From contig JAKQJQ010000195.1 of assembly GCA_029561105.1 (NCBI GenBank), positions 1 through 63,759 on the forward strand: 63,759 nt of DNA. The letters are read 5' to 3'. The stretch's first letter is position 1. Each line of letters starts with the position of its first letter. The stretch is from Bacteroidota bacterium. Its GTDB lineage: Bacteria; Bacteroidota; Bacteroidia; Flavobacteriales; Flavobacteriaceae. Under the pieces are notes generated by a model. The model worked only from the letters and a program-made list of their open reading frames with translations. It did no database searches and was not told where the DNA came from. The position numbers were made by a program, and so were the translations under genes. Below are positions 42,140 to 50,648 of the stretch, piece by piece.

Positions 42140-43456
42140 ATGGAACTTAAAGAAAAACTCATTTCGTCTTTCATGGCCTTCGAAGAAAGCGTCGACGTTC
42201 ACGCCGATTTGCACAACGCGCGCACCGAAGCCATCAAAAACTTCGAAGCCAAAGGCTTTCCCACCAAAAAGGAGGAAGCCTGGAAGTACACATCGCTCAA
42301 CTCGATTTTGAAGAACGATTTCAGCGTATTCCCCAAAGTAGAAAACGCCATAGAATTTGCCGATGTCAAGAAATATTTCCTGCATGAAATAGACACGTAC
42401 AAAGTCATTTTCATCGACGGGAAATTCAGTTCGTTCTTGTCTTCGACAACCCACGACGGCCTCGACGTTTGCTTGATGTCGTCGGCGCTCACCAAGCCCA
42501 AATACAAAATGGTCATTGATGAGTATTTCAACAAGATCGCGAGCAAAGAAGAAAGCTTGACAACGTTGAATACGGCGTTTTCTCTCGAAGGCGCTTACAT
42601 CAACATCCCAAAAAGCAAGGTGGTTGAAAAACCCATCGAGATCATCAATTTTTCTACGGGAACCGAGGCCGCACTTTTGGTACAGCCGCGAAATCTCATT
42701 ATTGTCAATGAAAACGCGCATGTACAGATTATAGAAAGGCACCAGAGCCTCAATGAAAACCCGGTGCTGACCAACTCGGTGACCGAGATTTTTGCCCGCA
42801 AACGCGCCATCGTAGACTATTATAAAATCCAGAATGACAACCTCGAAGCCTCGCTGGTAGACAACACTTACATCGCGCAGAAAGAGCAGAGTAACGTTTC
42901 TGTTCACACGTTTTCGTTTGGCGGAAACATCACGCGCAACAACCTCAATTTTTACCACCAAGGCGAACACATAGACAGCACCTTAAAAGGCATCACAATT
43001 ATAGAAGGCAAGCAGCACGTAGACCACCACACCTTGGTGCAACACGCCACGCCAAATTGCGAAAGCCACCAGAACTACAAGGGTATTTTTGGCGACCGCT
43101 CTACCGGGGTTTTCAACGGCAAAATCTTTGTGGAGAAAGAAGCGCAGAAAACCGATGCTTTCCAACAAAACAACAACATATTGCTTAGTGACAAAGCCAC
43201 AATCAACGCCAAGCCGCAACTGGAGATTTTCGCCGACGACGTGAAATGCTCGCACGGCTGCACCATTGGCCAGCTCGATGAAAAGGCCATGTTTTACATG
43301 CAATCTCGCGGGATTCCGCAGAAAGAAGCCAAGGCTTTGCTCATGTACGCGTTCTCGAACGAAGTGATAGAAAGCATTAAGATTCCTGAATTGAAGAAGC
43401 GCATTACGAAGATTATTGCGACGAAATTGGGAGTGAATATGGGATTCGATCTGTAG
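42140..43456 (+). CDS. sufD: Fe-S assembly protein SufD
   Basis: SufD is the SufB paralogue in the SufBC2D scaffold complex and is needed for iron entry. The 438-residue protein has the N-terminal helix region with FPTKKEEAWKYTSLNSI. The core beta-helix includes NNLNFYHQGEHIDSTLKGIT and VQHATPNCESHQNYKGIFGD. The C-terminal signature is DVKCSHGCTIGQLDEKAMFYM. The length is normal. It abuts the repeat element upstream. Its stop codon opens a run of six mini-hairpins. Confidence 0.95.
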   Translation: MELKEKLISSFMAFEESVDVHADLHNARTEAIKNFEAKGFPTKKEEAWKYTSLNSILKNDFSVFPKVENAIEFADVKKYFLHEIDTYKVIFIDGKFSSFLSSTTHDGLDVCLMSSALTKPKYKMVIDEYFNKIASKEESLTTLNTAFSLEGAYINIPKSKVVEKPIEIINFSTGTEAALLVQPRNLIIVNENAHVQIIERHQSLNENPVLTNSVTEIFARKRAIVDYYKIQNDNLEASLVDNTYIAQKEQSNVSVHTFSFGGNITRNNLNFYHQGEHIDSTLKGITIIEGKQHVDHHTLVQHATPNCESHQNYKGIFGDRSTGVFNGKIFVEKEAQKTDAFQQNNNILLSDKATINAKPQLEIFADDVKCSHGCTIGQLDEKAMFYMQSRGIPQKEAKALLMYAFSNEVIESIKIPELKKRITKIIATKLGVNMGFDL

Positions 43457-43563
43457 ACACGCTTCGCTTTGGACACGCCCTGCGGGCTTTAGACACGGCT
43501 GCGCCTTTAGAGACGCCCATCGGGCTATGGAGACGCTTCGCTTTAGAAACGCCTGCGGCTTCA
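43456..43563 (+). repeat. array of six 16-20 bp mini-hairpin repeats
   Basis: Units start at 43456, 43472, 43492, 43510, 43530 and 43546. Each begins GA[C/G/A]ACG. The following core is a small palindrome whose stem changes together on both sides: GCCC-TGC-GGGC, GGC-TGC-GCC, GCCC-ATC-GGGC, GCC-TGC-GGC, and GC-TTC-GC in units 1 and 5. The array starts on the last base of the sufD stop codon. Confidence 0.7.
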
Positions 43564-43608
43564 GAAGCTACACCTTACTGTAAAATTTGATTTTTTTTTA
43601 GGAGCTTT

Positions 43609-43716
43609 TTCCTGCTGTACGCTACACCCGAGGCCCAAGGCCGAACTGACCGAAGGTAATCTTTTGTTGCGTAAACTCCACAAAAGGATAGCCGCTGCCA
43701 TCAGGGCTAGGGCATC
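43609..43716 (+). repeat. dispersed intergenic stem-loop repeat, copy D
   Basis: TTCCTGCTGTACGCTAC at the left and GGATAGCCGCTGCCATCAGG at the right match copies A-C. The central stem is CTTTTGT/ACAAAAG. An extra segment of about 30 bp (43625-43656) lies between the left flank and the stem. Confidence 0.7.
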
Positions 43717-43744
43717 CAAACACAAACAGGCCTGGCTGGAAACG

Positions 43745-45100
43745 TCAGGCTTTTGCTTTTTTAAAACTTCCTGTCACTTCCTTTAAAAACGCATTGAAAT
43801 CAAACCCCGGATCTTCCTTGAGGCCCATACGTACAATAACCAGATCCATCGATGGGATGATGAAGACCCGTTGGCCCTGGAAACCATTGGCCGAGTACAT
43901 ATCTCGCGGCGCATCTGGATAATAACCACCGGCATTGAGCCAGAAATGCGCGCCGTATCTGCCGTTCGAATCTTCGGTTGGTGTGGCCACGTATTGGGCC
44001 CAGCTTTCGTCAAAAAGTCGCTCGCCGTTCCAGTTGCCTTTATGCAAATACAACAGCCCGAATTTTGCCCAGTCGCGTGTGGTGGCCCAACCGTAGGAAG
44101 ATCCCACGTAATTGCCCGACATATCGGTCTCGATAAACATGGAGTGCATCCCGATTTTGTCAATCAATTCGGCATACCAAAAATCAAGATATTCCTGTTG
44201 GGTTTTGAACTGCTGGCGCAGGATGCCCGACAATAAATTGCTGGTACCCGAAGAGTAATTCCAGTGGGTGTTGGGCTCGTGGAGTGCGGTTTTGTGACGT
44301 TGTACGGCCGTCATGTCCTTGGCCAGGAACAGCATTTTGGTCGCGTCAGAAATCGTGGCGTAGTCTTCGTTCCATTGCAAGCCGCTGTTCATGTGGAGCA
44401 AGTCGTTTGTGGTGATCTTGGCGCGGCGGTCGTTCTTCCATTCGGCAATTGGCGCGGGTTGATAAATATTGAACTTACCCTGCTTTTGCAAAATCCCAAA
44501 TATCGTCGCGGTGATGCTTTTGGTCATAGACCAACCCAGGATTTTTGATTTTTTAGAGAAACCGGGCTCATATTTTTCTGCGATTATCCGGTCTTTGTAA
44601 ACCACCAGTACAGCTCGTGTTCGTTTGATTTTATTCACATCATGGTCAAAAGCTTCATCGATGGCTTTTTGTAGTTTTCCGTAATTGATGCCGTCAAAGA
44701 AAGTGTCCTTTTGCTCGAGGTCGCCGTAAGGGAACGGTAGCATTTTAGGAGATTTATCGCGTTTGGGTACGTTGTATGGCGCATTTAGGTCGAACTCGTC
44801 GTCTATGAGCACTGCACCCAAACCTTCACGGTAAATCGCTTTGCGTTTCTTAAGCCCGTAAACACTGGATGTAGCGTATTTTTCTGTGTCATTGATTTCA
44901 TTATTGGCCAAATCCACTAGCGGAATGTCGTTGTCGCCTTCCTCAATCATGGGCAAAGTACGACCGTCGGCAAAATGCGCCGATGCCACACTTTTGGCGG
45001 CAAAGCCAGAAATCAGGTCGAGTTTTGGATAGTTGGCGTACACCAAATAGCCTAAGGCGAGTAAAAGGATAACCCCGATAATTCTCAGGAAACTTCTCAT
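43745..45100 (-). CDS. serine hydrolase of the beta-lactamase/DD-peptidase-like family
   Basis: The 451-residue product has an N-terminal membrane anchor (LRIIGVILLLALGYLVYA), so it is probably periplasmic. The penicillin-binding-type SxxK motif is SMTK in GWSMTKSITATIFG. The second motif is YSS in HWNYSSGTSNLLSG. The C-terminal segment GFQGQRVFIIPSMDLVIVRMG matches esterase/class C-like members. Substrate is unknown. It is transcribed against the suf genes and splits sufABCD from sufSET, an arrangement with no obvious functional link. Confidence 0.85.
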   Translation of the reverse strand: MRSFLRIIGVILLLALGYLVYANYPKLDLISGFAAKSVASAHFADGRTLPMIEEGDNDIPLVDLANNEINDTEKYATSSVYGLKKRKAIYREGLGAVLIDDEFDLNAPYNVPKRDKSPKMLPFPYGDLEQKDTFFDGINYGKLQKAIDEAFDHDVNKIKRTRAVLVVYKDRIIAEKYEPGFSKKSKILGWSMTKSITATIFGILQKQGKFNIYQPAPIAEWKNDRRAKITTNDLLHMNSGLQWNEDYATISDATKMLFLAKDMTAVQRHKTALHEPNTHWNYSSGTSNLLSGILRQQFKTQQEYLDFWYAELIDKIGMHSMFIETDMSGNYVGSSYGWATTRDWAKFGLLYLHKGNWNGERLFDESWAQYVATPTEDSNGRYGAHFWLNAGGYYPDAPRDMYSANGFQGQRVFIIPSMDLVIVRMGLKEDPGFDFNAFLKEVTGSFKKAKA

Positions 45101-45162
45101 CAGCGAATCGTTAAAGAATGAAATCCCGGTAAAGTTAGCAAGAAACCAATTATTAACAAGCG

Positions 45163-45197
45163 TTTGGCAAATACACCCTGCTATTTTATTACTTTTG
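45163..45197 (+). promoter_or_regulatory. promoter TTTG-N23-TACTTTTG for sufS
   Basis: TTTG at 45163-45166 and an exact TAnnTTTG box at 45190-45197 are 23 bp apart, 25 bp before the sufS ATG. It shows that sufS has its own promoter, independent of sufA. Confidence 0.65.
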
Positions 45198-45222
45198 TGG
45201 GTGAAAATGCTAAAATTTGAAG

Positions 45223-46437
45223 ATGTTTGACATTCAAAAAGTCAGGGCCGATTTCCCCATACTTTCCCAACAAATAAACGGAAAACCGCTCGTTTATTTT
45301 GACAACGGCGCCACTTCGCAGAAGCCGCAAATCGTGATTGACGCGATCTCAAAATATTACCAAACCACCAACGCGAATATACACCGCGGTGTGCACACTT
45401 TAAGCCAATTGGCTACCGATGCGTATGAAGCGTCGCGAAAAAAAGTGCAAAACCATATCAATGCAGAACTGTTGCATGAGGTCATTTTTACGTCGGGCAC
45501 CACGCACGGCATCAATATTGTCGCAAGCGGATTTACCTCGATTGTAAATCCGGGCGACGAGGTGGTGGTTTCAGGGCTCGAACACCACAGCAATATCGTG
45601 CCGTGGCAGATGCTGTGCGAGCGAACCGGAGCGGTTTTGAAAGTGATTCCGATTGACCAAAACGGCGAATTGATACTAGCCGAATTCGACCAGTTGCTCT
45701 CTAAAAAAACAAAGATCGTGGCGGTCAACCACATCTCTAATGCGCTTGGCGTCATCAACCCGATTGCTTACATCATTGAAAAAGCGCACGCGGTTGGCGC
45801 TGCTGTGCTCATTGACGGAGCGCAAGCAGTTCCCCATCTCAAACCAAACGTGCAGGAACTCGACTGTGATTTTTATGTTTTTTCAGGCCACAAAATGTGT
45901 GGCCCGACAGGCGTGGGAATCCTGTACGGGAAAGAAGCCTGGCTCAATAAACTGCCACCTTATCAAGGTGGTGGCGAAATGATCAAAGAGGTGACTTTTG
46001 CCAAAACCACTTACGCCGATTTGCCGCATAAATTTGAGGCCGGAACGCCCAATATTGAAGCGGGAATTGTACTCGGCACCGCCATCGACTATCTCAATAA
46101 CGTTGGTTTTGAGAACATCGCCAGGCAGGAAAAAGAACTGCTCGATTATGCAACAGAGCGGTTGTCTGAAATTGAAGGATTGAAGATTTTTGGGAACACC
46201 AAACAAAAAACTTCCGTAATTTCGTTTAATATTGCGGGCATCCATCCTTATGACATCGGGACAATTGTGGACAAACAGGGAATTGCCGTAAGGACGGGGC
46301 ACCATTGCGCCCAACCCATCATGGCGTTCTTTGGTATTCCCGGAACCGTGAGGGCTTCGTTTGCGTTTTATAATACCAAAGAGGAAATAGACGCGATGGT
46401 GGCAGCGGTCAAAAAGGCCAAACAAATGTTATCCTAA
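45223..46437 (+). CDS. sufS: cysteine desulfurase SufS
   Basis: SufS is the PLP-dependent enzyme that removes sulfur from cysteine and hands it to SufE. The 404-residue protein begins FDIQKVRADFPILSQQINGK. It has YFDNGATSQKP, the PLP lysine in FYVFSGHKMCGPTGVG and the catalytic Cys in RTGHHCAQPIM (group II desulfurase). The ATG at 45223 is preferred over a TTG two codons upstream. It is followed 5 bp later by a small lipoprotein gene and then sufE. Confidence 0.95.
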   Translation: MFDIQKVRADFPILSQQINGKPLVYFDNGATSQKPQIVIDAISKYYQTTNANIHRGVHTLSQLATDAYEASRKKVQNHINAELLHEVIFTSGTTHGINIVASGFTSIVNPGDEVVVSGLEHHSNIVPWQMLCERTGAVLKVIPIDQNGELILAEFDQLLSKKTKIVAVNHISNALGVINPIAYIIEKAHAVGAAVLIDGAQAVPHLKPNVQELDCDFYVFSGHKMCGPTGVGILYGKEAWLNKLPPYQGGGEMIKEVTFAKTTYADLPHKFEAGTPNIEAGIVLGTAIDYLNNVGFENIARQEKELLDYATERLSEIEGLKIFGNTKQKTSVISFNIAGIHPYDIGTIVDKQGIAVRTGHHCAQPIMAFFGIPGTVRASFAFYNTKEEIDAMVAAVKKAKQMLS

Positions 46438-46442
46438 TTATC

Positions 46443-46877
46443 ATGACTAAAATACTATCTATATTTTTTTTAACGATTGTCTTGGGAAAGGGCTGTAACG
46501 GCGAAAGCAAGCAAGACCTTGAGAGTGCCATTATAGAATACGTGGCCAACACCAGAGGGTTTTATCAGAAAATTTTAATCCAAAATGGTGTGGTTACTGT
46601 TTCCAGGGACAGAGAAGGAAATGACAGCCCAACGCCCACCAAGCTTTCTGAACCAGACAAAAAGGAACTGCTGGCGGGCTTTCAGGAAATTGAGCTAGAC
46701 GAGATGGCCAACCTTAAATCGCCAACGGAAAAACGTTTCTACGACGGTGCCGCCATTGCCTACCTCAAGATCACCTATAAGGAAAAGACCTATGAATCGG
46801 TACATTTTGACCACGGCAATCCGCCCGTTGAAATTGAAAGGCTGGTCACCAAAGTAACCTCTTACGGTAAAAGATAA
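46443..46877 (+). CDS. small hypothetical lipoprotein between sufS and sufE
   Basis: The 144-residue product is not recognised. A hydrophobic N terminus ending VLGKGC (Cys near residue 18) suggests a lipoprotein. The body is mixed alpha/beta with KKELLAGFQEIELDEMANLK and ITYKEKTYESVHFDHGNPP. It starts 5 bp after sufS and overlaps sufE by one base (TAATG), so it is translated with them. An envelope lipoprotein inside a cytoplasmic Fe-S operon is odd; a link to cluster assembly is not evident. Confidence 0.68.
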   Translation: MTKILSIFFLTIVLGKGCNGESKQDLESAIIEYVANTRGFYQKILIQNGVVTVSRDREGNDSPTPTKLSEPDKKELLAGFQEIELDEMANLKSPTEKRFYDGAAIAYLKITYKEKTYESVHFDHGNPPVEIERLVTKVTSYGKR

Positions 46878-47296
46878 TGCAGATCAAAGACATTCAGGAA
46901 GAAATAGTTGACGAATTTTCGATGTTTGATGACTGGGACGAGCGTTTCCAGTATGTGATAGACCTTGGCAAAAGCCTGCCGCTGATCGACCCGCAATACA
47001 AAGTCGAGGAAAATACCATCAAAGGCTGCCAATCTAAAGTGTGGCTGCACGCCGAGATGCAAGACGGCAACGTGGTTTTTACCGCCGACAGCGATGCCAT
47101 TATCACCAAAGGCATCATCGCTATTTTGATCCGGGCGTTCTCCAACCACAAACCGGCCGATATTTTAGAAGCCGATACCCAATTCATCGATGCCATCGGG
47201 CTCAAGGATCAACTCTCGCCTACGCGAGCCAACGGACTGGTATCGATGGTCAAACAAATAAAAATGTACGCGCTCGCGTTCAGCACTAAAAACTAA
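46877..47296 (+). CDS. sufE: sulfur acceptor SufE
   Basis: SufE takes persulfide from SufS and passes it to SufB. The 139-residue protein has the family pattern WDERFQYVIDLGKSLPLID. The active-site Cys is in NTIKGCQSKVWL near residue 50, and the C-terminal LSPTRANGLVSMVKQIK is typical. The length is typical. It is coupled to the preceding lipoprotein gene and is 4 bp from the SufT-like gene. Confidence 0.94.
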   Translation: MQIKDIQEEIVDEFSMFDDWDERFQYVIDLGKSLPLIDPQYKVEENTIKGCQSKVWLHAEMQDGNVVFTADSDAIITKGIIAILIRAFSNHKPADILEADTQFIDAIGLKDQLSPTRANGLVSMVKQIKMYALAFSTKN

Positions 47297-47300
47297 GATT

Positions 47301-47624
47301 ATGGAACAAGAAATAGACACCAACCAACTCGGCGAGGCAATCGTAAAAAAACTCAAAACCATTTACGACCCAGAAATCCCGGTTGACATATACGAACTCG
47401 GGTTGATTTACGATGTTATGGTCAACACCGATTACGAAGTGAAAATCCTGATGACACTCACTTCTCCCAATTGCCCTGTGGCCGAAAGCCTGCCGCGTGA
47501 AGTGGAAGAAAAAGTCAAAGGCATAGAGAACGTCAAAGCCGCCGAGGTAGAAATCACCTTTGATCCGCCGTGGAGCAAGGATTTGATGAGCGAAGAAGCC
47601 AAGCTTGAACTTGGAATGCTTTAA
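47301..47624 (+). CDS. SufT-like DUF59/MIP18 Fe-S assembly protein
   Basis: The 107-residue protein is a single DUF59 domain with KTIYDPEIPVDIYELGLIYDV. The conserved Cys is in LTSPNCPVAESLP and the C terminus is ITFDPPWSKDLMSEEAK. Members act as Fe-S maturation or carrier factors. The position directly after sufE supports such a role, and the name sufT is used for relatives. It lies 4 bp after sufE. Confidence 0.88.
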   Translation: MEQEIDTNQLGEAIVKKLKTIYDPEIPVDIYELGLIYDVMVNTDYEVKILMTLTSPNCPVAESLPREVEEKVKGIENVKAAEVEITFDPPWSKDLMSEEAKLELGML

Positions 47625-47663
47625 AAAAGGAGTTTTTAACGAACAACCAATGTTGCAGTTAAA

Positions 47664-48179
47664 ATGGAAGAAGAAGAAATCATCAACCGCGTAGCCAGTA
47701 GCGCACTCGAAGTCTTTGATCTCGAGGATTATTATCCTGCGGGAATGCGCACTGCAGTCGATATTTCGCAATGGCTGGATGAGGGATTTTTGTTGCGCGA
47801 GAAACAGTTCCGCGAACAACTTAAAAGCCACGACTGGCAGCAGTATGACGGGCATTTTGTAGCGGTTTATTGCAGTACTGATGCCATTCTTCCGGCTTGG
47901 GCGGCAATCCTGGTTACCTTGCAATTGGCACCTTATGCGAGAAAAATCGTTAGTGGAACGATAGCCGATTTGGATACCGCTTTGTATCAGGAGCTATTAC
48001 CAACACTTGATTACGCTGTGTATAAGGACAAACCGGTCATAATTAAGGGTTGTTCAAGCAAGCCGGTTCCGATGGGCGCCTATGTTTTAGCAGCGCAAAT
48101 TCTTCAACCGGTGGCCAGGAGTATCATGTATGGCGAGGCTTGTTCGGCTGTCCCGCTGTACAAGACTGTTAGAAAATAA
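47664..48179 (+). CDS. DUF2480 family protein
   Basis: The 171-residue cytoplasmic protein shows NRVASSALEVFDLEDYYPAG near the N terminus and LPTLDYAVYKDKPVIIKGCSSKPVPMGAY, which I associate with the Bacteroidota DUF2480 family. Its role is unknown, but the family often ends SUF operons of this phylum, and the lone Cys in KGCSSK is noteworthy. It follows the SufT-like gene by 39 bp with no terminator between. Confidence 0.78.
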   Translation: MEEEEIINRVASSALEVFDLEDYYPAGMRTAVDISQWLDEGFLLREKQFREQLKSHDWQQYDGHFVAVYCSTDAILPAWAAILVTLQLAPYARKIVSGTIADLDTALYQELLPTLDYAVYKDKPVIIKGCSSKPVPMGAYVLAAQILQPVARSIMYGEACSAVPLYKTVRK

Positions 48180-48211
48180 CAGTAAAATACTTCATAAATT
48201 GCTGTTTTTAA

Positions 48212-48219
48212 TATATTTG
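48212..48219 (+). promoter_or_regulatory. -7 element TATATTTG
   Basis: It is an exact TAnnTTTG match, 21 bp before the DUF3078 gene ATG. Confidence 0.6.
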
Positions 48220-48240
48220 TCTAAACAAACACTCCTAGAT

Positions 48241-49161
48241 ATGAAAAAAATAGTCTTCCTATTTTGTCTGGCGTTTGCCGCGATTGCTCAAGCCCAGAAT
48301 ACAGAAAAAGAACTGGCCAATAACACCGAAAAGGCGGTGAAGAAATTAGCCGACACTACAGAAACAGAAGGTTGGAAAAGCAAAGGCAACGTGTCGCTTT
48401 TGTTCAATCAATCCAGCTTTAGCAATTGGGTAGCGGGAGGTGAGAATAACCTTTCGGGTACTGCGGGAATCAACTACGATTTCAACTATAAGAAAAAAGA
48501 CATTACCTGGGACAACAAGGTTTTGGCTTCTTACGGACTCATCCAATCCCGCAACGCGCCTTATGAAAAAAAGACCGATGACCGTTTTGAATTCAATTCG
48601 ATTTTAGGTAAAAAGGCATTCGGAGAATGGTATTACTCTTTCTTTCTGAATTTCAGGACACAATTCACAAGGGGTTATAAATATGAGAATGATCCGGTGA
48701 CCAAAGTAGAATTCCGTACGCCGTATACCAATTTCCTGTCGCCTGCTTATTTAACGGCCGGGCCTGGTCTCTTCTGGAAAAAGAATGAAAATCTAAAGTT
48801 CAATCTGGCACCTGCCACTTCAAAAATCACGTTTGTTGATTCAGGTTTCACACTACCTGACGAAGCTTATTTTGGCGTAGAACAAGGTAAGAGCCTGCGT
48901 TACGAGTTTGGTTTTTACGCTTCGGGCTACTACAAGCTCAACATCATGACCAACATATCGGCAGAAAACACCTTGAACCTTTACACGAATTATCTCGAAG
49001 ATCCACAGAATGTTGATATCGACTACTCTTTGAACATTGTGATGCGAATCAATAAATACATGTCTACCAATTTATCCTTCCAGGCCATCTATGACGACAA
49101 CGCTTTTCGCGGATTGCAAACCAGGGAAGTTTTTGGATTGGGCGTCAATTTCGGATTTTAA
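48241..49161 (+). CDS. DUF3078 outer-membrane protein
   Basis: The 306-residue product has a signal peptide (MKKIVFLFCLAFAAIAQAQ). The DUF3078 pattern follows: GNVSLLFNQSSFSNWVAGGENNLSGTA with alternating beta strands, and the C-terminal aromatic FGLGVNFGF suits an outer-membrane barrel. The function is unknown. The ATG at 48241 sits right after its own -7 box, so an upstream in-frame extension into the DUF2480 gene is rejected. It is monocistronic with a strong terminator. Confidence 0.82.
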   Translation: MKKIVFLFCLAFAAIAQAQNTEKELANNTEKAVKKLADTTETEGWKSKGNVSLLFNQSSFSNWVAGGENNLSGTAGINYDFNYKKKDITWDNKVLASYGLIQSRNAPYEKKTDDRFEFNSILGKKAFGEWYYSFFLNFRTQFTRGYKYENDPVTKVEFRTPYTNFLSPAYLTAGPGLFWKKNENLKFNLAPATSKITFVDSGFTLPDEAYFGVEQGKSLRYEFGFYASGYYKLNIMTNISAENTLNLYTNYLEDPQNVDIDYSLNIVMRINKYMSTNLSFQAIYDDNAFRGLQTREVFGLGVNFGF

Positions 49162-49178
49162 GACATAAGCACGTATAT

Positions 49179-49211
49179 AAAAAGGCCTTCATTTACTGGA
49201 GGCCTTTTTTA
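49179..49211. terminator. bidirectional terminator between DUF3078 gene and hflX
   Basis: AAAAAGGCCT and AGGCCTTTTT form a 10-bp stem with T tracts on both strands between convergent genes. Confidence 0.85.
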
Positions 49212-49236
49212 TTGCGATTTGTTTGCAGATTGGTCG

Positions 49237-50466
49237 TTATTCCGAGTCTTTCTCGACAGCATCCTGATAATCGGGATACAGGAATTTGTTGTAAGGAAAC
49301 CTGGTCACGTGTATTTCCCTGACGGCTTCGTACACGCGTTCGCGGAATTCCTCGAAATTTTCTTTTTGCGTAGCCGAGATGAACAGCGCGTTTTTGGCAC
49401 CCACATCGTTCATCCAGGTTTGTTTCCACTCTTCTAAAGTGTAGTGCTTCTTGGTTTTTTCGGTGATGAGGTCGTCGTGGTCAATGGTGAGGTGTTTGTA
49501 CGCATCGATTTTGTTGAAAACCATAATCGTTGACTTGTCGTTGCTTTTGATGTCCTGAAGGATATTGTTTACCGATTCTATGTGGTCTTCAAAATCAGGG
49601 TGCGAAATATCTACGACATGCAGCAGCAAATCGGCTTCACGCACTTCGTCGAGTGTACTCTTAAAAGACTCCACCAATTGTGTGGGCAATTTGCGAATAA
49701 AACCAACGGTGTCCGAAAGCAGAAATGGCAAATTTCTAATAACGACTTTGCGTACCGTAGTATCTAAAGTGGCGAAAAGTTTGTTCTCCACGAAAACCTC
49801 ACTTTTACTGATGACATTCATCAAGGTCGATTTGCCTACGTTGGTATAGCCAATCAAAGCCACACGCACCATGGCACCGCGGTTACCGCGCTGCACCGAC
49901 ATTTGCTTGTCTATCACCTTGATTTTCTCCTTAAGTAATGCAATGCGATCGCGTACGATGCGTCGGTCGGTTTCAATCTCGGTTTCTCCTGGGCCGCGCA
50001 TCCCGATGCCTCCTTTTTGGCGTTCCAGGTGGGTCCACATACCCGAAAGCCTGGGCAAGAGGTACTGGCATTGCGCAAGTTCTACCTGCGTCCTTGCATA
50101 CGAAGTCTCGGCGCGTTGGGCAAAGATGTCCAGGATGAGGTTGGTGCGGTCCAGCACTTTGCAATTGAGGATTTTGGTGATGTTTTTTTGTTGCGATGGC
50201 GAGAGCTCGTCGTCGAAAATGACGGTCGAAATCTGATGCTGTTTGACATACAGGTTGATTTCTTCCATTTTACCGGTGCCCAAAAAGGTTTTTGGGTTGG
50301 GACGCTCCATTTTTTGGTAAAACCGCTTAACGACCTGCCCGCCGGCGGTGAAGGTCAGGAATTCGAGTTCGTCGAGGTATTCCATGAGCTTGTCTTCAGG
50401 CTGGGTCTGGGTAATAATACCCACAATTAGGGTTTTTTCGAATAGGATTGTTTCTTTCTCTAGCAT
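49237..50466 (-). CDS. hflX: ribosome-associated GTPase HflX
   Basis: HflX is a translational GTPase that splits or rescues stalled 70S ribosomes. The 409-residue protein has the N-terminal HflX domain with DELEFLTFTAGGQVVKRFYQ. The linker GGIGMRGPGETEIETDRR is diagnostic. The G motifs are GYTNVGKSTLM (G1), LSDTVGFIRKLP (G3) and VFNKIDAYKH (G4). The ATG at 50466 begins MLEKETILFEKTLIVG. An upstream start is rejected because a TAGCTTTG box lies there. Confidence 0.95.
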   Translation of the reverse strand: MLEKETILFEKTLIVGIITQTQPEDKLMEYLDELEFLTFTAGGQVVKRFYQKMERPNPKTFLGTGKMEEINLYVKQHQISTVIFDDELSPSQQKNITKILNCKVLDRTNLILDIFAQRAETSYARTQVELAQCQYLLPRLSGMWTHLERQKGGIGMRGPGETEIETDRRIVRDRIALLKEKIKVIDKQMSVQRGNRGAMVRVALIGYTNVGKSTLMNVISKSEVFVENKLFATLDTTVRKVVIRNLPFLLSDTVGFIRKLPTQLVESFKSTLDEVREADLLLHVVDISHPDFEDHIESVNNILQDIKSNDKSTIMVFNKIDAYKHLTIDHDDLITEKTKKHYTLEEWKQTWMNDVGAKNALFISATQKENFEEFRERVYEAVREIHVTRFPYNKFLYPDYQDAVEKDSE

Positions 50467-50478
50467 AATTTTAAGTTG

Positions 50479-50486
50479 CAAAGCTA
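50479..50486 (-). promoter_or_regulatory. -7 element TAGCTTTG for hflX
   Basis: The complement of CAAAGCTA is an exact TAnnTTTG match, 13 bp upstream of the ATG. Confidence 0.55.
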
Positions 50487-50592
50487 GTGAATAACCTGCA
50501 TTTAAAAATCAGTCATGGTTCGTTAATGTGTGGAATTTATTGCGTTAATTCGTTAAAATAGAAAATTCCGTTAATGGTTTCACAAATTTTGT

Positions 50593-50600
50593 TAAATTTG
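50593..50600 (+). promoter_or_regulatory. -7 element TAAATTTG for the type IX substrate gene
   Basis: It is an exact TAnnTTTG match, 48 bp before the ATG at 50649. Confidence 0.55.
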
Positions 50601-50648
50601 GAACTCAAAAATTACAAAACTATATTAAACCACCTAAACTTTTCATTT

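Noticed and set aside
42137-42970. Open frame of 277 codons antisense to sufD
   Set aside because: It is rich in Phe and Val as expected from the complement of sufD, has no start context and no family resemblance.
43456-43563. CRISPR-like array
   Set aside because: Units are 16-20 bp and continuous, with no spacers of constant length and no cas genes nearby; described as mini-hairpin repeats instead.
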